Shown here piece after piece: positions 38,994 to 48,163 of a stretch of 64,000 nucleotides of DNA. The stretch comes from Salinarimonas sp. (GTDB taxonomy: Bacteria; Pseudomonadota; Alphaproteobacteria; Rhizobiales; Beijerinckiaceae). The notes below the pieces were generated by a model, which did no database searches, was not told the DNA's origin, and saw nothing but the letters and a program-made list of their open reading frames with translations. Each line of letters begins with the position of its first letter. The stretch's first letter is position 1. The position numbers were made by a program, and so were the translations under genes. Location of the stretch: the NCBI RefSeq assembly GCF_040111675.1, contig NZ_CP157794.1:3369501-3433500 (forward strand). Reading direction: 5' to 3'.

Positions 38994-39859
38994 GCGGGGG
39001 CGGGCTTCGGTTCACCGGCGCGGCCGGCAACGCCCTCGTCGGGAGCGTCTTCGGCGAGGGCGCGCGCACGGCGCTGCTGCTGCATGGCGGCGGGCAGACG
39101 CGGCACGCCTGGGAGGGCGCGGCGTCGCGGCTCGCGGCGGAGGGCTGGCGGGCCGTGTGCCTCGACCAGCGCGGCCACGGCGACAGCGCCCGGGCCGAGG
39201 GCTACACCTTCCTCGACTACGCCGCCGACGCCGCCGTCGTCGGGCGCGCGCTGACGCAGGCCGACGGGCGTGCGCCTGTCGCGATCGGCGCGTCGCTGGG
39301 CGGCATCGCCTCGCTGCTCGCGCTCGGCGCGACGCCGAAGGGCGAGCGCCCGCCCTTCCGCGGGCTCGTCCTCGTCGACATCGTGCCGCAGATGGACCCG
39401 CGCGGGGTCGACAAGATCCAGGGCTTCATGCGCGCCCATGCGCGCGAAGGCTTCGCCTCCATCGAGGAGGCGGCGGACGCGGTAGCCGCCTACCTGCCGC
39501 ACCGCCCGCGGCCGCGCTCGCTCGACGGCCTGCGCAAGAACCTGCGCATGTCCGAGGACGGACGCTGGCGCTGGCACTGGGACCCCGCCTTCCTCGACGG
39601 CCCGCGTTCGGTGAACGTGGACTGGGAGATCGCGGAGGCGCGTCTTCAGGATGCGGCGCGTACGCTCGCGGTGCCGACGCTGCTGGTGCGCGGCGGCTCG
39701 AGCGAGCTCGTGACCCCCGAGGCCGCGCGCTCGTTCCTGGAGATGGCGCCGGACGCCGAGTTCGTCGACGTGCAGGAGGCCCGTCACATGGTGGCGGGCG
39801 ACGCGAACGACATGTTCGCGGACGCGGTGGTGGACTTCCTCGCGCGCCGCCTGGGGTGA
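38990..39859 (+). CDS. Alpha/beta hydrolase, second of a coupled pair
   Basis: 289 residues starting with GTG in GTGA, with GGAGG about 8 nt upstream. LLLHGGGQTRHAWEGAA (oxyanion region), CLDQRGHGDS, nucleophile in IGASLGGIASL, acid near LLVRGGSSELV and His in EARHMVAGD. The set is complete for a serine hydrolase of the peroxidase/epoxide hydrolase-like branch. It is clearly diverged from the preceding hydrolase. Confidence 0.88.
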   Translation: MSGGGLRFTGAAGNALVGSVFGEGARTALLLHGGGQTRHAWEGAASRLAAEGWRAVCLDQRGHGDSARAEGYTFLDYAADAAVVGRALTQADGRAPVAIGASLGGIASLLALGATPKGERPPFRGLVLVDIVPQMDPRGVDKIQGFMRAHAREGFASIEEAADAVAAYLPHRPRPRSLDGLRKNLRMSEDGRWRWHWDPAFLDGPRSVNVDWEIAEARLQDAARTLAVPTLLVRGGSSELVTPEAARSFLEMAPDAEFVDVQEARHMVAGDANDMFADAVVDFLARRLG

Positions 39860-39872
39860 GCGGCGCGCGGCC

Positions 39873-40943
39873 TCACGCGCGCGACGCCCGCATGTGCGCC
39901 ACCGCCATCACCAGGATCAGCATGGCGAAGACCTGGTGGGCGAGGCCGGCCCAGAGCGGCACGACGAGGAGCAGCGTGACGATGCCCAAAGCCGCCTGCG
40001 CCGCCGTCATCCCGGCGAGCGCGACAGCGCGCTTGCCGGCGGCCGAGCCCGGCCCCGCGCGCCAGGCCGAAACCGCGTGCCAGATCGCGAAGCCGAGCAG
40101 CAGGTAGGCGACGAGCCGGTGGTTCAGCTGCACGAGCGCGACATTGTCGACGAAGTTCTCGACGAGCGGGTCCACCGCGAACAGGGTCGCGAGCGGAGGC
40201 GCGAAGCCGCCGTCCATCAGCGGCCAGGTGTTGAAGGTGAAGCCCGCCTTCGAGCCGGCGACGAGGCCGCCGAGGGCGATCTGGAAGAACAGGAGCCCGA
40301 ACAGGATCTTCGCCCCCAGTGCCACGGCCGGCGCCACCGCCGGGCGCTCCCGCGGCGAGAGGCCGGTCGCGACCCAGGCGAGGCCGGCGAGGATGACGCT
40401 CGCGATGGTCAGGTGGAGGGTGAGCTTGATCGGCGCCACCGCCGTCATGCCGGGCTCGAGGCCGGACGCCACCATGATCCAGCCCACCGTCGCCTGCAGG
40501 CCGCCCAGCGCGCCGATGCCGATCAGCGTCAGCGCGAGCGGGGTCTTCACCGCACCCTTGAGCCAGAACCAGACGAGGGGGATGAAGAACACGAAGCCGA
40601 GCAGCCGCCCGAGCTGGCGATGACCCCATTCCCACCAGTAGATGAACTGGAACTCGGCGAGGCTCATGCCGGCGTTCATCAGCCGGTACTGGTCGATCTG
40701 CCGGTACTTCTCGAACTCGGCGATCCAGGCCTCGTGCGAGAGCGGCGGGATCGCGCCGGTGACGGGCTTCCACTCGGTGATGGAGAGCCCCGACCCCGTG
40801 AGCCGCGTCGCCCCGCCCACCGCGACCATGGTCACGACGAGGGCGACGATCGTCCAGATCCAGGCGCGCACGGCGGCGGACGCCTGCACGGCGGGGGTCG
40901 TCTGATGGGGAAGCGCCTGCGTGCCGGCGGCCAGGGTCGTCAT
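39873..40943 (-). CDS. ctaA: Heme A synthase (COX15/CtaA)
   Basis: 356 residues, about eight membrane helices. Type-2 CtaA features: GGATRLTGSGLSITEWKPVTG, FIYWWEWGHRQLGRLLGF, LTLHLTIASVIL, and NHRLVAYLLLG near the end, with the conserved histidines as heme ligands. It oxidises the heme O methyl group to give heme A for cytochrome oxidase. Divergent from a small DUF2842-type membrane gene, a neighbourhood seen in alphaproteobacteria. Confidence 0.95.
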   Translation of the reverse strand: MTTLAAGTQALPHQTTPAVQASAAVRAWIWTIVALVVTMVAVGGATRLTGSGLSITEWKPVTGAIPPLSHEAWIAEFEKYRQIDQYRLMNAGMSLAEFQFIYWWEWGHRQLGRLLGFVFFIPLVWFWLKGAVKTPLALTLIGIGALGGLQATVGWIMVASGLEPGMTAVAPIKLTLHLTIASVILAGLAWVATGLSPRERPAVAPAVALGAKILFGLLFFQIALGGLVAGSKAGFTFNTWPLMDGGFAPPLATLFAVDPLVENFVDNVALVQLNHRLVAYLLLGFAIWHAVSAWRAGPGSAAGKRAVALAGMTAAQAALGIVTLLLVVPLWAGLAHQVFAMLILVMAVAHMRASRA

Positions 40944-41095
40944 CGAGATGGCGTCTCTCGTCTCGTCGTTCGTCGATCCGGCGCCGCGCCCGCGTCAGTC
41001 CGCGCGCTTGATCCGGCGCTCCGTCGGGCACATAGACCTTTCCGACCCGTCTCGCCAGATCCCGCGACGCCGCACCCGCCCGAACCGGACGCCCC

Positions 41096-41305
41096 ATGAC
41101 CCAGCGCACCCGCAAGCTCCTCGGCACGATCGTCATCATCGTCTTCGTGATGGTCTACGGCCCCGTGGCCATGGCGCTCGCCGAGAGCCGCATCGTGCAG
41201 CTTCCCGGGCTGGTCCAGGCGCTCGTCTACATGATCCTCGGCCTCGCCTGGGTGCTGCCGGTGATGCCGGTGATCAAGTGGATGCAGAAGCCGGACCGCG
41301 CCTGA
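41096..41305 (+). CDS. DUF2842-type small membrane protein
   Basis: 69 residues with two hydrophobic helices (IVIIVFVMVYGPVAMALAE and LVYMILGLAWVLPVMPVI) and the end KWMQKPDR, matching the DUF2842 family found almost only in alphaproteobacteria. Function unknown. Its last 32 bp overlap the end of the convergent ATPase gene. Confidence 0.82.
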   Translation: MTQRTRKLLGTIVIIVFVMVYGPVAMALAESRIVQLPGLVQALVYMILGLAWVLPVMPVIKWMQKPDRA

Positions 41306-41816
41306 GCGCCACGGACGCGGCGATGACGTCCAACGCATCCGCGACGCCGAGCCGCGCCGTGTCGATCACAAGCCGCTCGCGCGGCCACGGCTCCCAGTCC
41401 CGGGCGCGCACGTCGGCCCAGGTCGGCAGGCGCTGGCCGGGCAGATCCGGCGCGCGGCCCTCCACCCGGCGACGATGCTCGGCCGCGTCGGAGCAGATCA
41501 CCTCGACCTCGAGGAGCGGAACCCGAAGAGCCTGCGCCACGGCGGCGAAGGCGTCTCGCGTGAGCGCGATCGGGTTCACCGAATCGGCGACGACGCCGAG
41601 CCCGTTGCGCAGATTGTCCTCGGCGAGCGCATAGGCCGCGACGTAGCCCGCGTCCTGCGCCGGATCGATGGCGAGAACGGAGCGCGCGAGCGCGCGCTCG
41701 ATCGTGTCGATGCGCAGGTACGCCGCTCCGAGCCGCGCCGCGAGCGGGCGCGCGAGCGTGGTCTTGCCCACGCCGGGACGCCCGGAGAAGACGACGAGAG
41801 TCGGGTCGCTGATCAT
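41274..41816 (-). CDS. P-loop ATPase/kinase-like protein (AAA family, AMP-kinase fold)
   Basis: 180 residues. Walker A FSGRPGVGKTT at the N terminus, LRIDTIERALARS (substrate-lid region), VVADSVNPIALTR, and a lid-like CSDAAEHRRRVEGR. Such small proteins are annotated as predicted kinases; some phosphorylate nucleosides or antibiotics, but nothing here names the substrate. The 3' end overlaps the convergent DUF2842-type gene. Confidence 0.82.
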   Translation of the reverse strand: MISDPTLVVFSGRPGVGKTTLARPLAARLGAAYLRIDTIERALARSVLAIDPAQDAGYVAAYALAEDNLRNGLGVVADSVNPIALTRDAFAAVAQALRVPLLEVEVICSDAAEHRRRVEGRAPDLPGQRLPTWADVRARDWEPWPRERLVIDTARLGVADALDVIAASVALRRGPASAST

Positions 41817-41828
41817 CGCTGCCTCCTC

Positions 41829-42866
41829 CTACCCGGACGCGACCCGCCGCCCCTTGTTCCAGACCAGGAACGGCAGGCCGGACAAGAGCGCCCGCAGGGC
41901 CCCCGCGCTCTGGTAGAGGCCGTTGACGGAGACCCGCGGCAGCGCGTGGAGCCGGGCGGCGTGCGCCGCGAAGAGATGGCCGGGGCGGGTGGTGACGGCG
42001 GTGACGAAGCCGGCCTCGCGGGCGAGCGCGAACTCGCGCTGGCCGGCCGAGCCGGGATCGCCGACAGGATAGGCGAAATGGCGCACGGGCGCGCCGATCT
42101 CGGCCTCCAGCGCCGCCCGGCTCTCGACGATCTCGCGGCGCGCCGTCGCCTCGTCCCCCTTCGCCAGCATGGGATGGCTGAGGGTGTGCGCGCCAAGCGT
42201 CACCGCGGGATCGCGGGCGAGGTCGCGCAGCTCGGGAAAGGTCAGGCAGGCGTCGCGCGCCGCTCCCGCGACGTCGACGCCCGCGGCCTCGGCCAGCCGG
42301 CGCGTCGCCTCGCGCAGCGCGTGCTCCGGCCCGGCGCGCAGGCGCCAGTACAGGGCCTCGAAGGCGCGCTCTTTCTCGCGATCCGTTCCGGCGGGAAGAT
42401 CGAGCTCGGCGAAGCGCACGCGCGGCGCCCGCCGCACCGCCTCCTCCAGCTCGCGCCACCAGAAGCGTCCGCGTCCTTCCGCGAAATCGCGGGTCACGAA
42501 CAAGGTCCAGGGCGCGCCGCGCCGCGCCAGGATCGGGGCGGCGAAATCGCGGTTGTCGCGATAGCCGTCGTCGAAGGTCAGCACCGCGAAGGGGCGCTCC
42601 GGCTCCGGGCCGGCGAGCCGGTCCGGCACGGCGTCGAGTGGCACGATCTCGAAGCCGAGCGCGTCGAGGGTCTCGAGCACCGTCTCGAGGAAGTCCGGCG
42701 TGATCTCGAGCAGCCGGTTCGGCGCGAAGCCCTCCGACGGCGCGGGGCGCACGTGGTGGAAGGTGAGGATCACGCCGCGCCCGCGGGCGAAGCGCGCCCA
42801 GGCGTGCGCCCGGATCAGGTCGCTGCCGGCGAGGCCGGCCCTGATGATCGCCCCTTTCAGCGCCAT
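41829..42866 (-). CDS. Polysaccharide deacetylase (NodB homology)
   Basis: 345 residues from the ATG at 42866, with GGAG 9 nt before it. LTFDDGYRDN supplies the metal and catalytic Asp pair, and LGAHTLSHPML the two His ligands; FAYPVGDPG follows, as in the NodB fold. HHVRP and an N-terminal helical region precede. It removes N- or O-acetyl groups from a surface polysaccharide. No signal peptide is evident. Its neighbours (CelD-like acyltransferase, Wzc-like protein) make an exopolysaccharide role likely. Confidence 0.9.
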   Translation of the reverse strand: MALKGAIIRAGLAGSDLIRAHAWARFARGRGVILTFHHVRPAPSEGFAPNRLLEITPDFLETVLETLDALGFEIVPLDAVPDRLAGPEPERPFAVLTFDDGYRDNRDFAAPILARRGAPWTLFVTRDFAEGRGRFWWRELEEAVRRAPRVRFAELDLPAGTDREKERAFEALYWRLRAGPEHALREATRRLAEAAGVDVAGAARDACLTFPELRDLARDPAVTLGAHTLSHPMLAKGDEATARREIVESRAALEAEIGAPVRHFAYPVGDPGSAGQREFALAREAGFVTAVTTRPGHLFAAHAARLHALPRVSVNGLYQSAGALRALLSGLPFLVWNKGRRVASG

Positions 42867-42968
42867 GGCTGTCTCCGCGGCTCCGCCCCTTAGGCTCGGT
42901 TTAACGTGTCGCTTCATACACTCGTCGCGTTAATCGATCGATCACATGATCCCCTCGCGAGGTGCAGC

Positions 42969-44189
42969 GTGAGCGCAACCAAGGTGGCGGCCGTCCCGCG
43001 CGCGGACGAGGCCTCGGCGCTATCGGCCGAGATGTCGTCGCCGCGGGCCGTGATCGAGATACATGCGCGGATCGAGGATGCCGAGGCCGCCTGGCGGCAG
43101 CTCGAGGCACAGTGCCTCGCCTCGCCCTACCAGGGCTTCGACTGGCAGCGCGCCTACGCGATGCACGCCCTGCGCCCACGCGAGAGCGTGCGCGTCGCGA
43201 TCGTCCGCGACGCCCCCTCCCGGCGCGCGGTGCTGCTTCTGCCGCTCGTGCTGCGCTGGCGCGGGGCGATGCTCATCGCCTCCACCGTCGGGGGAAAGCA
43301 CGCCAACTTCCACATGCCGCTGTTCTGCGCCCAGGCCGGCCCGCATCTCGCGCCCGAGGCCGTGCGTGGCCACCTGACCGAGATCGCGCGACGCCTGCGC
43401 ATCGACGCCTACGATTTCCAGTCCCTGCCGGCGACCTGGCGCGGGCAGCCGAACCCGCTCGTGCTGCCGGCCGCCCGCCCGAGCCCGAGCGACGCCTACT
43501 GGACCAGCCTCGCCGATCGTCCCGACGGCGCGCCGGCGGTGGCGCTCAGCGCGGACACGCGCAAGAAGCTGCGCAAGAAGGCGCGCTGGCTCGAGGAGAT
43601 CGGCGCCGTCGGCTTCGCCCGGGCGGAGACGCCCGAGGACGCGCGCGAGACGCTCGAGGCGTTCTTCGCGCTCAAGACCAAGCGCATGCGCGATCTCGGC
43701 ATCGAGGACCCCTTCGCCTGCGAGCGGGCGCGGGCCTTTCTCGAGGCCGCGACGCGCCCCGACGGCGAGATGCCCGCGCCGGTCCTGCTCTGGTCGCTGC
43801 GCGCCGGGGAGCGGATCGTGGCGACCTTCGGCGCCGCCTGCGACGGCCGGCGCGCCAGCGGCATGATCACGGCCTTCGACACCAGGCCCGACATCGCCCG
43901 CTGCAGCCCCGGCGACCTGCTGATGATGCGCGTCGTCGAGGCGCTGCGAGCGGACGGCTACGAGAGCTTCGATCTCGGCGTCGGCGAGGCCCGCTACAAA
44001 TCGCAGTTCTGCGACGCGCTGGAGCAGCTCTACGATGTCGCCCTGCCGGTCTCCGTCGCGGGTCGGGGCTATGCACGCCTGGCGCGGAGCGCGACCCGGC
44101 TCAAGCGGTGGGCGAAGACGACGCCCGTCGTGGCGGCCGCGATCCGGCGCGGGCGGCGCTTGGCCGCCCCCGTCACGCGGCTTCTATGA
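42969..44189 (+). CDS. CelD/BcsL-like acetyltransferase (GNAT fold)
   Basis: About 406 residues from the GTG at 42969, preceded by GCGAGG; an in-frame GTG at 42906 would add 21 residues. ALRPRESVRVAIV and VLLLPLVLRWRG belong to the first GNAT half; KLRKKARWLEEIGAVGFARA and the LGVGEARYKSQFCD end are the signature of the CelD/BcsL family implicated in cellulose or other exopolysaccharide production. Its 3' end overlaps the convergent Wzc-like gene by 17 bp. Confidence 0.82.
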   Translation: MSATKVAAVPRADEASALSAEMSSPRAVIEIHARIEDAEAAWRQLEAQCLASPYQGFDWQRAYAMHALRPRESVRVAIVRDAPSRRAVLLLPLVLRWRGAMLIASTVGGKHANFHMPLFCAQAGPHLAPEAVRGHLTEIARRLRIDAYDFQSLPATWRGQPNPLVLPAARPSPSDAYWTSLADRPDGAPAVALSADTRKKLRKKARWLEEIGAVGFARAETPEDARETLEAFFALKTKRMRDLGIEDPFACERARAFLEAATRPDGEMPAPVLLWSLRAGERIVATFGAACDGRRASGMITAFDTRPDIARCSPGDLLMMRVVEALRADGYESFDLGVGEARYKSQFCDALEQLYDVALPVSVAGRGYARLARSATRLKRWAKTTPVVAAAIRRGRRLAAPVTRLL

Positions 44190-46299
44190 GCGCCTCCGCG
44201 GCGATGGCCACCACCACGTCCGGCGCGCCGGACGCCTTCAGCGCCTCGTAGCGCGCGACCAGCGCGGGATCGTCCGGCGCGGCCTGCGTCGCCACGACAG
44301 CCGCGTCGACCCGCGGCGCGAGCGCGGCCAAGGCCGCGTCGTCCGCACCGGCGTGGACGAGCACCGTCCAGTCGTAGGTCTGCTCGAAGGCCGAGAGCGC
44401 GATCTCGAACGCGTCCCGCGTCTCCTCGTCCGCGAGGTCGAGCGGCTCGGCGCCGGCCGCGATGCGGTGCGGGCGCCCACCCGGCATGCGATCGATCGCC
44501 TCGAAGAAGGAGGCCTCGCCGCGGACGAGCTCTGCCATGCCGACGGTCTCGTCGGCGCCGGGCGCGAGCGCGACCACGAGCGCGAGCCCCTCCCCGCTCG
44601 CCGTGTCCGCCAGCCGCAGAGCGAGCCCCGCGGCGACGCCCTCGCCGAGATCCGTGACGAGGATGCGTCGTCCGCGATCGCCCGGCCCGATCCGCGCCAG
44701 CCGCGCAGCGATCGCGGGCACGTCGAAGCCGCTGTCCTCGCGGCCCGATGCGGGCTTCGGCGCCGGGCGCCCTCCGCCCGGGGGCGGAGGAGGCGGATCG
44801 CGCGGGGCCTCCGGGCCGGTCGCGGCGGCACGGGCCGGCATCGGCGCGGGCTCGCCGGAGGCGGCCGCCATGGCCGGGCGGATCATGTCGAAGACGATCG
44901 CCTTCATCGCCACCGCGCCGACGACGAGCACGAGCGCGCCGACGGTAAACAGGATCACGACCGGCGCCGTCTTCGGCCAGATCGGCGAACGCGGCTCGGC
45001 CGCGCGGGAGACGATGCGCGCATCGGGAAGCGCCGCCTCTTCCGAGTCGCGGACCACCGCGTCGCGATAGCGCGCCAGAAAGACCTCGAGCTGCTCGCGC
45101 TCGGCGCGGGCCTCGCGTTCGAGGGCGCGCAGCTGCACCTCGTTCTCGTTCGCGCGGGACGCGACCTGCATCTGCCGATCGAGGGCGGCCTCCAGCGTCC
45201 CCACGCGGGCGGCGGCGAGGCGGGCCTCGTTCTCCAGCGCCCGCACGCGCCGCTCGGCGGCGCCGCGGACCTGGGCGTCGAGGTCCTCGAGCTGCGCCTG
45301 GAGCGCGAGAATGCGCGGATGGCGGGGCAGCAGCGTGCGGCTTTCGTTGGCGATCTGGGTCCGCAGCGCGACCCGCTCCTGGATGAGCCCGCGGATCAGC
45401 TCGTCGTTGGCGACATCCGGGATCTCGAAGGCGCGCCCGGCCTCGATCAGCTCCCGGATGAGCTCGGCCCGCGCCTGCGATTCCGCCTGGGTCGAGCGGG
45501 CGGCGGCGAGCTGTGCGGAGACGTCGTCGAGCTGCTGCGTCGTGAGCGTGGCGTTGTCGCGCCCGAGCAGCAGCCCCGTGCCGGAGCGGAAGGTCTCGAC
45601 CCGCGCCTCGGCCTCCGAGACCCGCTCGCGCAGGCGCTCGATGTTCTGCGCGAGCCAGGTCGAGGCCGTGCGCGCGGCATCGATCTTCGCGCCCTCCAGC
45701 GTCTCCAGATAAACCTCGGCGATCGTGTTCGCCCCGCGCGCCGCGAGCTCGGGATCCGCGGACTGGAACTCGATCGTGATCACGCGCGATCGGTCGACGG
45801 CGAAGACCGTGAGCCGGTCGTAATAGGCCTCGAGCACCCGGTCCTCGCGCGCCGTGTCGCCTTCCCCGCTGCCGCCGGCGATGCCGATCATGCCGAGCAC
45901 CCGGCTGACCGGGTTCATCGGGCGCGCCTCCGGGTCGAACTCGGGCTGGCCGACGAGCCCGAGACGGCGGATCGCCTCGCGGGCGACGTCGCGGGAGCGG
46001 ATCACCTGCACCTGGCTCGCCACCGCCTGCTCGTCGATGACGCGCGCCGTGTCGTCCGCGGCGGCGTCGACGGGCCGGGTGAAGCTCGTGTCGCGGTCCT
46101 CGAGCAGGATCTGCGCCTCGCCCTGGTAGCGCGGCGTCGTCGTCAGGACGTAGGCGAGGCTCGCCGCGAAGGCGATCAGCGTCACGGCGGCGATGAGCTT
46201 CAGGTGCGCCTTGAGGGCGACGAGGATCTCGAGCAGCGCGACGGTATCCTCGCGTGGCTCCGCGCGAGCGCTGTCGAGGCTGGGACCCGGTGACGGCAT
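44173..46299 (-). CDS. Wzz/ExoP-like polysaccharide chain-length and export protein with degenerate kinase domain
   Basis: 708 residues from the ATG at 46299. The Wzz domain starts near residue 20 (ALLEILVALKAHLKLIAAVT, first membrane helix) and is followed by a long coiled coil (about 180-410), a second membrane helix (VVILFTVGALVLVVGAVAM), a Pro-rich linker, and a cytoplasmic domain resembling BY-kinases. There the P-loop site reads VTDLGEGVAAGLAL, lacking the GKS/T lysine, and no Tyr-rich tail follows, so it is probably not a kinase. It should set chain length or couple polymerisation to export of an exopolysaccharide. Confidence 0.87.
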   Translation of the reverse strand: MPSPGPSLDSARAEPREDTVALLEILVALKAHLKLIAAVTLIAFAASLAYVLTTTPRYQGEAQILLEDRDTSFTRPVDAAADDTARVIDEQAVASQVQVIRSRDVAREAIRRLGLVGQPEFDPEARPMNPVSRVLGMIGIAGGSGEGDTAREDRVLEAYYDRLTVFAVDRSRVITIEFQSADPELAARGANTIAEVYLETLEGAKIDAARTASTWLAQNIERLRERVSEAEARVETFRSGTGLLLGRDNATLTTQQLDDVSAQLAAARSTQAESQARAELIRELIEAGRAFEIPDVANDELIRGLIQERVALRTQIANESRTLLPRHPRILALQAQLEDLDAQVRGAAERRVRALENEARLAAARVGTLEAALDRQMQVASRANENEVQLRALEREARAEREQLEVFLARYRDAVVRDSEEAALPDARIVSRAAEPRSPIWPKTAPVVILFTVGALVLVVGAVAMKAIVFDMIRPAMAAASGEPAPMPARAAATGPEAPRDPPPPPPGGGRPAPKPASGREDSGFDVPAIAARLARIGPGDRGRRILVTDLGEGVAAGLALRLADTASGEGLALVVALAPGADETVGMAELVRGEASFFEAIDRMPGGRPHRIAAGAEPLDLADEETRDAFEIALSAFEQTYDWTVLVHAGADDAALAALAPRVDAAVVATQAAPDDPALVARYEALKASGAPDVVVAIAAEALIEAA

Positions 46300-46407
46300 G
46301 AACGGCTTCTCCACACGCTCCCGGGCACAGGCGCAGGGTGGCCGCACGCCTGGGAGATGCGCGAAGTAAACCCCCGTTAGGGTTGAGGCGAGGTTAAGGC
46401 CGGGCGC

Positions 46408-46953
46408 TCACGCGCCTTTCCCGGCCGCCGCGAGGGTCTCGTCCACGAAGGCGTCGAGCGCCGGCCAATCCGTGTACTCGGTGTCGGCGTGCGTATCGAC
46501 GGCCTGTCCCCGCCGATGCGCGATGTACTTCATCGCCCATCGCTTGAGAAAGTCGTAGCGCGTGAAGCGGAAGGCGCCGGCGGCGTGGTGCAGCCGCATG
46601 GCGGTCCAGCCCGTCTCGCGTCCGAACGCCTCGACGCACCGCGCGAGACCGGACCAGTCCTCCGGATCGTCCCCGGCGGCCGAGAGCGAGACCGAGACGA
46701 AGGCGCTCGGGCGCGCGTTCAGGGCTGCGGCATGGCGCCGCGCATAGTCGACGAGCGCCGCCTGATACCGGCCGGCATGGAGCGATCCGGCGAGGAACGC
46801 CGCGTCGAAAAGCGCCGGATCGTGGGCGGGGCCGGCTTCCGTGGCGTCCGCCGTGGTGGGCGTGTGCCCGGTCTCGGCGACGCGCGCGGCGATGCGGCCG
46901 GCGATCTTGCGGGTCTGCCCCTCCGTGGTGGCGTAGACGACGAGCACGCGCAT
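46408..46953 (-). CDS. hemG: HemG-like flavodoxin-domain protein
   Basis: 181 residues from the ATG at 46953, with AAGGAG 10 nt upstream. The FMN-loop segment YATTEGQTRKIA, GSLHAGRYQAAL, PSAFVSVSL, and the late AGAFRFTRYDFLKRWAMKYI with EYTDWPALDAF follow the pattern of E. coli HemG, the quinone-coupled protoporphyrinogen oxidase. The overall length also agrees. Other heme-pathway genes are not adjacent, so function as a general flavodoxin-like oxidoreductase remains possible. Confidence 0.78.
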   Translation of the reverse strand: MRVLVVYATTEGQTRKIAGRIAARVAETGHTPTTADATEAGPAHDPALFDAAFLAGSLHAGRYQAALVDYARRHAAALNARPSAFVSVSLSAAGDDPEDWSGLARCVEAFGRETGWTAMRLHHAAGAFRFTRYDFLKRWAMKYIAHRRGQAVDTHADTEYTDWPALDAFVDETLAAAGKGA

Positions 46954-47082
46954 GGTCGGTCTCCTTCGCTGCATCGCTCGATTCAACGCGCGCCGCCGAC
47001 GAGAGAGGCGCGCGATCTCTCCTACCCCGCTGTCGATCGCGAGCATTGACCCAGGACAACCCGGCCGATCGGACGCCGCGAC

Positions 47083-47114
47083 GTGTTTCAGCGCTTGAAC
47101 CGCTTGTTTCACCG
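47083..47114. promoter_or_regulatory. Candidate operator upstream of the RpiR-type gene
   Basis: GTGTTTCA, TTGAACC and TTGTTTCA occur within 32 bp just ahead of the ATG at 47130: the element TGTTTCA is repeated directly, and GTTTCA-4 nt-TTGAAC is an imperfect palindrome. The position suits autoregulation; the sequence alone does not prove it. Confidence 0.3.
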
Positions 47115-47129
47115 GGCTAAGGGCTACGC

Positions 47130-48011
47130 ATGCACGACGGCCCCCTCGCTTCCCTCCTCCGCGAGCGCTTCGACGATCTGCCGCCGACGCTCAAGGCCGC
47201 GGCGCGCTTCGTGCTGAACCATCCCGACGAGGTGGCGCTGCTGTCGACGCGCGAGCAGGCGCGACGGGCCGGCGTCTCGCCGGCGGCGCTGACCCGGCTC
47301 GCCCAGCGGCTGGATCTCGCGGGCCATGAAGAGTTGCGGCGCCTCTACGGCGAGGCCTTGCGCCGCCCGCCCGCCGGGATCGCGGGGCGCGCGGAGGAGC
47401 TCGTCGGCGCCCGTGAAACCGCCGACGATTCCGGCTTCGTGGCCGGCTTCCTCCAGGCGATGGGCGAGGATCTCGCCGCGCTCTCCGACAGCGAGGCGAG
47501 CCGCGCCCTCACGCGGGCCGCCGACGTCCTCGCCGGCGCGACCCGCGTGAAGTGCCTGGGTCTGCGCTCGAGCTTCGCCGTCGCCTACATGGCGGCCTAC
47601 GTGATGGGCCTCGTGGGCGTGCGGACCGAGCTCGTCGACGCGCCGGGCGGGGCGGGCGTCGACCGGCTGCGCGACCTCGAGCCGGCGGACGCGTTGCTCG
47701 CCGTCTCGGTGCGGCCCTATACCCGCACGGTGCGGCAGGCGCTCGCCTTCGCCCGCGAGCGCGGCGCGCCGGTGGTCGCCGTCACGGACGATCCGCTGTC
47801 GCCCATCGCGCGCGGCGCGGACGTGGTCGTGCCGGTACGCATCGAGACGCCCTCCTTCTTTCACGCCATGACGCCGGCCTTCGCCACGGTGGAATGCCTC
47901 GCCGCCCTCGTCGCCCGCCGCCGCGGCGCGGCCGCGCCCGAGGCCGCCCGCCGCGCCGAGGCGCATCTCACGGCATTCGGCGTGTACGAGCGCGACGAGC
48001 GGCGGCGCTAG
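47130..48011 (+). CDS. MurR/RpiR-family HTH-SIS transcriptional regulator
   Basis: 293 residues. The N-terminal HTH is RLDDLPP-like: LKAAARFVLNHPDEVALLST, then EQARRAGVSPAALTRLAQRL. The C-terminal SIS domain has VKCLGLRSSFAVAYMAAYVM, LLAVSVRPYTRTVRQAL and PVVAVTDDPLSPIARGADVV. The family senses phosphosugars through the SIS domain. No sugar catabolic gene is adjacent; the divergent neighbour is the HemG-like gene, and a small membrane protein lies downstream, so its targets are open. Confidence 0.92.
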   Translation: MHDGPLASLLRERFDDLPPTLKAAARFVLNHPDEVALLSTREQARRAGVSPAALTRLAQRLDLAGHEELRRLYGEALRRPPAGIAGRAEELVGARETADDSGFVAGFLQAMGEDLAALSDSEASRALTRAADVLAGATRVKCLGLRSSFAVAYMAAYVMGLVGVRTELVDAPGGAGVDRLRDLEPADALLAVSVRPYTRTVRQALAFARERGAPVVAVTDDPLSPIARGADVVVPVRIETPSFFHAMTPAFATVECLAALVARRRGAAAPEAARRAEAHLTAFGVYERDERRR

Positions 48012-48163
48012 GTCGCAAGCATTCGCGCGGCCGCGGAAAGCTTTCGTTAACCCTATGGCGGCTTCCTCGTGGGCGTGCGCGGTCGAGGCGTCCCGTTCAA
48101 GCTCGGTTCAGGCGACGACGCCGATCCTCGCCCGCAGGTCGTTCGCGTACGGGATAGAACATC

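Noticed and set aside
44748..44870. Functional BY-kinase
   Set aside because: The P-loop lysine is missing and no C-terminal tyrosine cluster is visible, so the protein was called kinase-like only.
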